This document shows positions 1 through 5,042 of a DNA stretch of 5,042 nt, piece by piece. The notes under the pieces were generated by a model. That model had not been told where the DNA came from. It searched no databases and was given only the letters and a program-made list of their open reading frames with translations. Every line of letters starts with the position of its first letter. The first letter of the stretch is position 1. The position numbers were made by a program, and so were the translations under genes. The DNA is taken from positions 1-5,042 of the forward strand of contig QNDV01000230.1 of NCBI GenBank assembly GCA_003646045.1. Reading direction: 5' to 3'. This DNA is from a bacterium (GTDB lineage Bacteria > Krumholzibacteriota > Krumholzibacteria > LZORAL124-64-63).

Positions 1-45
1 AACCCCTCGGATCAACCGTACGTGCAGCTTGACGGCGACGACTAA
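1..45 (+). pseudogene. 5' fragment of the C25 peptidase-like gene, ending at an in-frame TAA
   Basis: Frame 1 is open from the left edge and reads NPSDQPYVQLDGDD before TAA at 43-45. It resumes in the same frame as LMAAAIGRLPVEND. Peptidase C25 proteins usually carry a continuous motif of the form GDDY-(5 residues)-IGR-(L/F)-(P/S)-V just before the catalytic region. Five residues (LMAAA) lie between the stop and IGR, so the stop sits exactly at the Tyr position, with no sign of a net insertion or deletion. A one-base change from TAC or TAT to TAA explains it. The upstream fragment and the downstream open frame are therefore very probably one gene that starts outside the window. It could be a true nonsense mutation, a strain variant or an assembly error. 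The other genes here end in TAA or TGA, so reassignment of TAA is not supported. Confidence 0.75.
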
Positions 46-48
46 CTG

Positions 49-3000
49 ATGGCTGCCGCGATTGGCCGTTTGCCGGTGGAAAACGACACCGCAGCCCGCA
101 CCCTGATCAACAAGACCATCAACTACGAACGTTATCCGGATATGGCCGGCGATCCCACCTGGCAAACCCGCTCCCTGATGGTGGCGGGCGTGTACGCTTC
201 GGATACTCCCGGGTATACGGTTGATTTCTGTGGCGAAATGCTGACGGACATGGGCTTTCCCGACCCCACGCCCGTAACGTCACCACCGCTGCCCTCGCTG
301 ATGGGGGCCACCGTGGTGCGCAACACCATCAACGCCGGCGTGGGTTTCGTGGTCTACCGCGGTTGGGCCTACGGAACCGCCGGCTGGGATCCCCCCACGT
401 TTACCGTGGACGACATCCCGGCCCTGGACACCAACAACATGACGCCGATTGTCATGAGTTTCGTTTGTCTGAATGGCGATTACACCTCCACCAACCCGTG
501 TTTCGGTGAGGTTTTCGTACGCCAGGGCAGCCCCGACGAACCCGGCAAGGGTGCGGTGGCTTTCATCGGCAACGGCGAACACTGGTCGCACACCAGGTAC
601 AACGACGCCATGGCCATCAGCATCTTCGAACGCATCATCGACGAAGGTGTCACTGATCTGGGCACCCTGCTGAACACCGGCAAGATGCGTTTCATGGACT
701 ACTTCCCCAACGAGATCTCCGCCGCCGAGTTCGGCGAGGAATCGGTGGAATTCTACTTTCACATCTACAACCTGATGGGTGATCCCAGCCTGAAGTTCTG
801 GCGTCAGTTGCCCCAGGCCATCGAAGTGAGCCACCCCGACCACCTGCTGGTCGGGGCCAACAGTCTCACCGTATCGGTGGTCACCGAGGGAGCCGCCACC
901 CCGGTGGCCGGAGCCCGGGTGGGTGTGGTTCAAAGCGGCCAATTGATCGGCACCGGAGTGACCGGCCCTGACGGCACGCTGGACCTGGAGATCAGCCCCG
1001 TCCTCCAGGGGGCGGTCATTGACATCACCGTCAGCGAAGCGGGCACCAATCCCTACGAAGCCACCATCGCCACCGGAACCGCGGGCGTATTCCTGGGCGC
1101 TACCGCACTGGAAGTCGAAGAACACGCCGGCAACGGTGACCAGGTGATCAATCCCGGCGAGACGCTGGCCCTGACCGCGACGATGAAAAATCACGGCAGC
1201 AGTTCCAGCGGTGCGTTCACCCTGAGTATCGCCGAAGTCTCCGGCCCCGGCAGCATCGTGCCTGGCCAGGTGTCTTTCCCCGACCTTCCCGGTGGTTCCG
1301 AGGCCGTCGCGGCGGCGATCCTGGGGCTGATCGTTGCTGCGGATGCGGAGAACGAATCGTCGATCACCCTGCAAATGGACGCCGAACGTCTCGGCGGCCA
1401 GCATGACATCACCCTGGTCACCCTGACCGTGAAAGCCCCGGCCTGGGGCGAGATCTACCTGGCTGCAGCCGACGGGTCCGCCCCGCGTCCCGGCCAGACG
1501 ACCAACCTGGCCCTGACCATGCGCAACACCGGCAGCATCGCGGCCGGCGGAGGCACCGTCGAGCTGACACTATTGACCCCGGGCGGTTCCACCCTGGGCA
1601 CCGGCACCGCCACGATACCGGCCTGTCAGCCCGGTCAGACCGTCACTACCGACGCGGTATTCGATCTCGATGTGACACCGGGCACGCCCACGGCCACCAA
1701 CCTGACCTTCGACCTGGTCGTCACCACCACCGCGGGCTACCGGACCGACACGAACTGCGCCGTGGTGGTTGGCCCGGTGAATGTCTCTTCCCCGGTGGGT
1801 CCGGACAACTACGGCTACTTCGCCTACGACAGCGCAGACTTCGACTACCCGGACAGCCGTCCGGTCTATTTCTGGAACGAGATTTCCTCGAATATGGGCG
1901 GCCCCGGTACCCTGCTCGATTTCCCCATCGAAAATGAAGTGGTCTGGATGGTGATCGATCTGCCGTTCACCTTCCGCTACTACGGACAGGACTACACCCA
2001 GATGCGGGTCAGCGACAACGGCTGGATCAGCTTCGACACGGGCACCGACTACGACTTCTACAACTGGACCATCCCCACCCAGTACGGCGTCGAAGCCCTG
2101 GTGGCTCCCTTCTGGGACAACCTCAATCCCGTGCCCCCGGTCGGCGGCAATGTCAACGGCATCGATCCGGATGGCATTTACACCTACCATGACCAGACCC
2201 TCGGTGCATTCATCGTCGAGTGGAGCCGACTGCCTCATTACAAACCGGAAATCCTGGGGCTGCAGACCTTCCAGTTGGCACTGATGGATCAGGTCAATCA
2301 CCCCACCGCCAGTGGGGATGGTGAGTTGCTTCTCCTGTACCGGCAGGTCAACAACAACGACTACATGCGCATGTACGCAACCGTGGGCATCGAGTCGCCC
2401 GACGGCACCGACGGCCTGCAGTTGAGTTACGGCAACATCAACGCTGAGGGCATGGCTCCCCTGCAGCCCGGCCTGGCGGTGCGCGTGACCACCGAGACCC
2501 CGCTGCGGGTGCCTTTTGCCTTGTCCAGGTTTGTCGCCACGGCAGCTGTCGGCCAGATCGACCTGGTCTGGGAGCCCGCCGACGACCGTCCCGTCGTGGG
2601 CTGGCACGTGGACAGGATCCGCGACGGACAACGCGTGCGCCTGACGGAATATCCCCTGGCCGGCGGGATCCGACGCTTCACCGCACCGGTGGACGGCGAT
2701 TCCTCAGAGGATCGTTTCATGTTGACGGCCCTGCACCCATACAGCGTGTCCAGTGAGCCCGGCCAGACCAGCGTGGCCGCGGCGCCCACCATGCGTCTGG
2801 CGCTGTATCCTGCTCAACCCAATCCCGCCCGCGGATCGGCATCCATCGGTTTTGCCTTGCCGCGCCAAACCCACGTACGCCTGCGCGTATACGACGTGGC
2901 GGGCCGGTTGGTCCGCACCCTGGTCGATGGCCAGGTGGCCCCCGGCGAAGGCGTGAAGATCTGGGACGGTCGGGACGACTCCGGTTCTCCAGCGGCCGGC

Positions 3001-3069
3001 GGGGTGTACTTCTACCGCCTGGAGACAGGCACTCGTGCGCTGACCCGGAAAATGATTCTGTTGCGGTAA
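49..3069 (+). CDS. C25 (gingipain-like) peptidase-family exported protein, C-terminal portion with FlgD-like sorting domain; 5'-truncated by a stop
   Basis: This is the remainder of a large secreted or surface protein related to gingipains (peptidase C25). Numbering from the ATG at 49: residues 1-255 hold the second half of the C25 domain, with IGRLPV near the start, GVGFVVY at 97-103, the nucleophile region VCLNGDY (Cys140) followed by PCFGEV at 150-155, GAVAFIG at 168-174, and the closing NLMGDPSLKFW at 241-251. Trp106 occupies the site where gingipain R has its catalytic His, so activity is doubtful. Then come an Ig-like segment (about 258-345), two CARDB/NEW3-like beta-sandwiches (about 350-460 and 470-575), a beta-rich module starting YGYFAYD (about 585-815), an Fn3-like segment (about 820-905), and a FlgD-like/type IX-style C-terminal domain (about 912-1006) with PNPARG, VYDVAGRLVRTLVDG and GVYFYRL motifs. 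That last domain suggests export and cell-surface attachment. The ATG at 49 lacks a Shine-Dalgarno sequence and lies inside the conserved domain, so it is unlikely to be a natural start; signal peptide and prodomain lie upstream of the window. Confidence 0.85.
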   Translation: MAAAIGRLPVENDTAARTLINKTINYERYPDMAGDPTWQTRSLMVAGVYASDTPGYTVDFCGEMLTDMGFPDPTPVTSPPLPSLMGATVVRNTINAGVGFVVYRGWAYGTAGWDPPTFTVDDIPALDTNNMTPIVMSFVCLNGDYTSTNPCFGEVFVRQGSPDEPGKGAVAFIGNGEHWSHTRYNDAMAISIFERIIDEGVTDLGTLLNTGKMRFMDYFPNEISAAEFGEESVEFYFHIYNLMGDPSLKFWRQLPQAIEVSHPDHLLVGANSLTVSVVTEGAATPVAGARVGVVQSGQLIGTGVTGPDGTLDLEISPVLQGAVIDITVSEAGTNPYEATIATGTAGVFLGATALEVEEHAGNGDQVINPGETLALTATMKNHGSSSSGAFTLSIAEVSGPGSIVPGQVSFPDLPGGSEAVAAAILGLIVAADAENESSITLQMDAERLGGQHDITLVTLTVKAPAWGEIYLAAADGSAPRPGQTTNLALTMRNTGSIAAGGGTVELTLLTPGGSTLGTGTATIPACQPGQTVTTDAVFDLDVTPGTPTATNLTFDLVVTTTAGYRTDTNCAVVVGPVNVSSPVGPDNYGYFAYDSADFDYPDSRPVYFWNEISSNMGGPGTLLDFPIENEVVWMVIDLPFTFRYYGQDYTQMRVSDNGWISFDTGTDYDFYNWTIPTQYGVEALVAPFWDNLNPVPPVGGNVNGIDPDGIYTYHDQTLGAFIVEWSRLPHYKPEILGLQTFQLALMDQVNHPTASGDGELLLLYRQVNNNDYMRMYATVGIESPDGTDGLQLSYGNINAEGMAPLQPGLAVRVTTETPLRVPFALSRFVATAAVGQIDLVWEPADDRPVVGWHVDRIRDGQRVRLTEYPLAGGIRRFTAPVDGDSSEDRFMLTALHPYSVSSEPGQTSVAAAPTMRLALYPAQPNPARGSASIGFALPRQTHVRLRVYDVAGRLVRTLVDGQVAPGEGVKIWDGRDDSGSPAAGGVYFYRLETGTRALTRKMILLR

Positions 3070-3127
3070 ACGCATTGGTGGGGCACCGCCGTCAACTCCA
3101 ATGGCAGTGCTCCTCCCCTGGCCACGG

Positions 3128-3134
3128 TAAGGTG
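3128..3134 (+). promoter_or_regulatory. ribosome binding site of pgsB
   Basis: TAAGGTG is a partial match to the anti-Shine-Dalgarno complement. Its AAGG core ends 6 nt before the GTG at 3139, which supports that codon as the start. The whole gap between the C25-like gene and pgsB is 69 bp (3070-3138). It shows only short inverted repeats (CATTGG/CCAATG at 3073-3078 and 3098-3103) without a T-tract, so I do not call a terminator. No clear -10/-35 pair is visible. Confidence 0.55.
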
Positions 3135-3138
3135 TGTC

Positions 3139-4320
3139 GTGCAACTGGTGCTGATTCTTCTGATCCTGGTGACGTCCCTCGGTATGTGGGAAATGCTGCG
3201 GCATGCCCACCACCGCCGCCGGATCCCCATCCGGATCCACGTCAACGGCAGCCGGGGCAAGTCGTCGGTGGCCCGGTTGATAGCCGCAGGGCTGAAAGCG
3301 GGCGGCATGGCCGTGGTCGGCAAGACCACCGGCAGCGCCGCCGCGATGATCAATACCGACGGCAGCGAAACTCCGGTCGTTCGGCGTGGCGCCCCCAACA
3401 TCAAGGAACAGCTCAGCGTGTTTCGCCGGGCGGCCCGGCAGAACTGCCAGGCGCTGGTCATCGAATGCATGGCCGTGCGGCCGGATCTGCAGAGGGTTTG
3501 CGAGCATACCATCGTCAAGGCAACCCACGGGGTGATCACCAACGTGCGGCCCGATCATCTGGAAGTCATGGGGCCGACCATGGACGATGTGGCCGCCAGC
3601 CTGGCCGGCACCGTTCCCCGCCGCAGTCACCTGTTCACCGCCGAGGACCGGTACACCGATTATCTGGCCAGCCGTTCGCGCAGGGCCCACAGCAAGTTCA
3701 CCTGCAGCCGGGCCGACACTGTGTCGGATGAGGAGATGCAACGCTTCGCCTACCAGGAGTTCCCCGAAAACGTGAGCCTGGCCCTGGACGTGTGCAAGGC
3801 CGTGGGGGTGGAGCGCGAGGTGGCCCTGACGGGCATGTGGCAGGTGACCCCCGATGCGGGCGCCATGACCTGCCTCCGTTACCGACAAGAGGTGCCTGGC
3901 GTGGGTTCCCGCGAGGTGGAATTCATCAACGGTTTTGCGGCCAATGACCCGGACAGCTACTGCCGGGTGTGGAGGCGGCTGGACCTGGCGGCGCAACCGG
4001 AGCGGGTCATCCTGCTGATGAACATCCGATCCGACCGTCAGCGGCGCAGCAAGGATCTGGCCCCTCTCATGGGCCGGGAAATGAAAGCCGCCCATTACGT
4101 TCTGGTCGGCGACGAGACAGCCCTGTTTGCGAGTCTTCTGCGGCGCAACGGAATTTCCCGGAAAGCCATCCATGATTTCAGCAACCTGGAAGCCGAGGCC
4201 CTGTGGAACCGTCTGGTCAGCTTGGGGCCGGATGGAGCACGAATCATCGGTGTGGGTAACATGGCCGGCATCGGCAGTCGCCTGCTTCACCATCTGAGAC
4301 AAAAGGAGGTGACGGCATGA
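3139..4320 (+). CDS. pgsB: poly-gamma-glutamate synthase subunit PgsB/CapB (Mur-ligase-like amide ligase)
   Basis: PgsB is the ATP-dependent ligase that activates and joins glutamate through gamma-carboxyl amide bonds, working with PgsC at the inner face of the cytoplasmic membrane. The protein is 393 aa, the same size as the Bacillus enzyme. Residues 1-20 form a hydrophobic N-terminal anchor (QLVLILLILVTSLGMW), followed by a basic stretch. The Mur-ligase-type nucleotide-binding loop is HVNGSRGKSSV at 34-44, then GKTTGS at 61-66 and PNIKEQ at 86-91. Other family blocks are ECMAVRP at 109-115, TNVRPDHLEVMGPT at 134-147, PDAGAM at 238-243, NGFAANDP at 264-271, MNIRSDRQRR at 294-303 and GVGNMAG at 371-377, all matching PgsB order and spacing. 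The GTG start is preferred because it keeps the membrane anchor and has an RBS; the next in-frame ATG (residue 16) would cut the anchor. It is the first gene of a pgsB-pgsC-pgsW-like unit and overlaps pgsC by 4 bp. Confidence 0.96.
   Translation: MQLVLILLILVTSLGMWEMLRHAHHRRRIPIRIHVNGSRGKSSVARLIAAGLKAGGMAVVGKTTGSAAAMINTDGSETPVVRRGAPNIKEQLSVFRRAARQNCQALVIECMAVRPDLQRVCEHTIVKATHGVITNVRPDHLEVMGPTMDDVAASLAGTVPRRSHLFTAEDRYTDYLASRSRRAHSKFTCSRADTVSDEEMQRFAYQEFPENVSLALDVCKAVGVEREVALTGMWQVTPDAGAMTCLRYRQEVPGVGSREVEFINGFAANDPDSYCRVWRRLDLAAQPERVILLMNIRSDRQRRSKDLAPLMGREMKAAHYVLVGDETALFASLLRRNGISRKAIHDFSNLEAEALWNRLVSLGPDGARIIGVGNMAGIGSRLLHHLRQKEVTA
4302..4312 (+). promoter_or_regulatory. very strong Shine-Dalgarno for pgsC inside the pgsB end
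   Basis: AAAGGAGGTGA is an essentially full-length complement of the 16S rRNA 3' tail. The GGAGG core ends 7 nt before the pgsC ATG at 4317. It lies within the last codons of pgsB (encoding Gln-Lys-Glu-Val-Thr-Ala). With the ATGA stop/start overlap this points to coupled and efficient translation of the membrane subunit. It is much stronger than the pgsB and pgsW-like initiation sites. Confidence 0.85.
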
Positions 4321-4790
4321 TCTTCCAGAGTATCGGACTGGGTCTTGTCGTCAGCCTGGTCTTTTCGGAGATCCTCGGCCTGGCCGCCGGTGGTCTGGTG
4401 GTGCCCGGTTACATCGCCCTGTACATGGATCAGCCCATGCGCATTTTGGGCACCGTGCTGGCTTCCCTGGTAACTTACGCTTTTATCCGGTTGGTGGGGC
4501 GTTTCGTGCTGCTCTACGGCCGACGCACCATGGTGTTCAGCGTGCTGGCCGGTTTCCTGTTCGGGTACATGACCCGCCACATCCTCGTCTTCAACGACGC
4601 CATGCAACTGGGCGTGGACACCAGCGTGGTCCAGTCCATCGGTTACATCATCCCCGGGCTGATCGCCTACTGGATGATGCGGCAGGGCGTCGTCGAAACC
4701 CTCTGCACGATGATCATGGCCTCGTTCATCGTGCGCCTGGCCCTGGTCACAGCCTACGGGGGGAAGCTCATTGAGCTGGCGATTGGATAA
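4317..4790 (+). CDS. pgsC: poly-gamma-glutamate biosynthesis membrane protein PgsC/CapC
   Basis: PgsC is the small integral membrane partner of PgsB; the two together form the minimal PGA-synthesizing core, and PgsC is thought to help polymer elongation or passage through the membrane. The 157-aa product is close to the roughly 150 aa usual for the family. Family blocks are visible: SEILGLAAGGLVVPGYIAL at 17-35, the LLYGRRT motif at 65-71, and GYIIPGLIAYWMMRQG at 109-124. Hydrophobic segments lie at about 4-18, 22-36, 42-64, 72-89, 104-121 and 129-147, giving a multi-pass protein. The ATG shares ATGA with the pgsB stop and has a near-perfect Shine-Dalgarno 7 nt upstream. The 3' end overlaps the next gene by about 20 bp, so pgsB, pgsC and the following gene are one transcription unit. 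Confidence 0.95.
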   Translation: MIFQSIGLGLVVSLVFSEILGLAAGGLVVPGYIALYMDQPMRILGTVLASLVTYAFIRLVGRFVLLYGRRTMVFSVLAGFLFGYMTRHILVFNDAMQLGVDTSVVQSIGYIIPGLIAYWMMRQGVVETLCTMIMASFIVRLALVTAYGGKLIELAIG

Positions 4791-5042
4791 TCGGCGCAGG
4801 TTCATTCTCCTGCTTTTGGCGGCCAGTGCCCTGCTCATGCAGATGGTACTGGACATGACCCGCACCCCCACCAGGCAATGGGATTACGACCTCAAACTCG
4901 AGGCCGCCACCCGGGCCGAGCGGGCTTTTGACGCCGTACGCCACCACCGGGGACTGGAAGGCGCCAGCCTTGACCTGGTCAACGATCCGGCCGGAACCGG
5001 CCTGATCGGTCCCGAAATCAGCCTGATCACCAACGCGGCGGG
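4771..5042 (+). CDS. pgsW: poly-gamma-glutamate system protein, PgsW-like (3' end outside window)
   Basis: The frame is open from a TTG at 4771 to the right edge, giving 90 full codons. The product begins MSWRLDNRRRF, followed by a hydrophobic segment at about 11-27 (FILLLLAASALLMQMVL), consistent with a membrane anchor or uncleaved signal. It continues with a charged, probably helical stretch (about 38-60) and the block DPAGTGLIGPEISLIT at 72-87. That block resembles the DxxxTGLIG motif of the PgsW family of 'poly-gamma-glutamate system' proteins, which accompany pgsB and pgsC in Gram-negative PGA loci; their biochemical role is not well defined. TTG 4771 is preferred because GGGGAAG lies just upstream; TTG 4783 is an alternative with a poorer ribosome site, and the first internal ATG would cut the hydrophobic segment. 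It overlaps the pgsC end by about 20 bp. The family call rests on the short motif, a recalled family pattern, and position. Confidence 0.8.
   Translation, partial: MSWRLDNRRRFILLLLAASALLMQMVLDMTRTPTRQWDYDLKLEAATRAERAFDAVRHHRGLEGASLDLVNDPAGTGLIGPEISLITNAA

Noticed and set aside
43..48. TAA CTG as a programmed readthrough or recoded stop
   Set aside because: No recognised bacterial readthrough or frameshift signal is visible, and TAA is used as an ordinary stop by the C25-like gene and pgsC. A mutation or sequence error is simpler.
3071..3104. Short inverted repeats (CATTGG/CCAATG and GGTG-GGG-CACC) as a terminator
   Set aside because: Stems are only 4-6 bp, the larger one encloses a long loop, and there is no T-tract.
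3101..3130. Nine-codon ATG...TAA mini-frame in the gap before pgsB (possible leader peptide)
   Set aside because: There is no ribosome binding site, attenuator structure or regulatory codon run, so chance is the simplest explanation.
3219..3238. Repeated CCGGATCC with a CCAT spacer
   Set aside because: It lies within pgsB codons for Arg-Arg-Ile-Pro-Ile-Arg-Ile, which is normal family sequence, so the repeat follows from codon choice.
3075..3731. 218-codon + strand frame overlapping pgsB
   Set aside because: It is low-complexity (Arg, Gly, Pro, Gln-rich) and lies in another frame of the clearly recognised pgsB.
2704..4302. Long antisense open frame (532 codons) across the C25-like gene end and most of pgsB
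   Set aside because: It runs opposite to well-recognised genes, is rich in His, Gly and Gln as expected for the complement of high-GC coding DNA, and shows no known motifs. The same applies to the antisense frames at 280-1404 and 1570-2631.

Overview
The window is high-GC and fully coding on the + strand, with three complete or nearly complete genes and one gene cut by the right edge. The large first gene encodes an exported, multidomain protein. It combines a gingipain-like (peptidase C25) domain, CARDB/Ig-like beta-sandwiches, a beta-rich propeller-like or lectin-like module and a FlgD-like C-terminal sorting domain. That architecture, with high GC, suggests a Gram-negative member of the FCB superphylum or a neighbouring candidate phylum (Krumholzibacteria/Eisenbacteria/Latescibacteria type). 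This placement is inference from protein style only.

Layout: (1) 1-3069, the 3' part of a C25-like gene that begins before the window. Its reading frame is broken by an in-frame TAA at 43-45, exactly where the family usually has a tyrosine in the 'GDDY...A-IGR' motif, so the open frame from 49 is a remnant rather than a natural gene start. The catalytic Cys is kept, but the position of the catalytic His is Trp. (2) 3070-3138, a 69-bp gap holding the pgsB ribosome binding site and no convincing terminator. (3) 3139-4320, pgsB (capB), the ATP-dependent Mur-ligase-like amide ligase of poly-gamma-glutamate (PGA) synthesis. (4) 4317-4790, pgsC (capC), its membrane partner, overlapping pgsB by 4 bp. 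(5) 4771 to the right edge, the start of a pgsW-type 'poly-gamma-glutamate system protein', overlapping the pgsC end.

How they work together: pgsB, pgsC and the pgsW-like gene form a tightly packed, translationally coupled unit for making and probably exporting poly-gamma-glutamate at the cytoplasmic membrane, for a capsule or released polymer. The third gene is of the PgsW type rather than the PgsA/CapA type seen in Bacillus. The C25-like gene is upstream on the same strand; no functional link to PGA synthesis can be shown from sequence. The most notable points are the premature stop in the C25 gene, the missing catalytic His, and a PGA operon with PgsW in what looks like an uncultured Gram-negative lineage.
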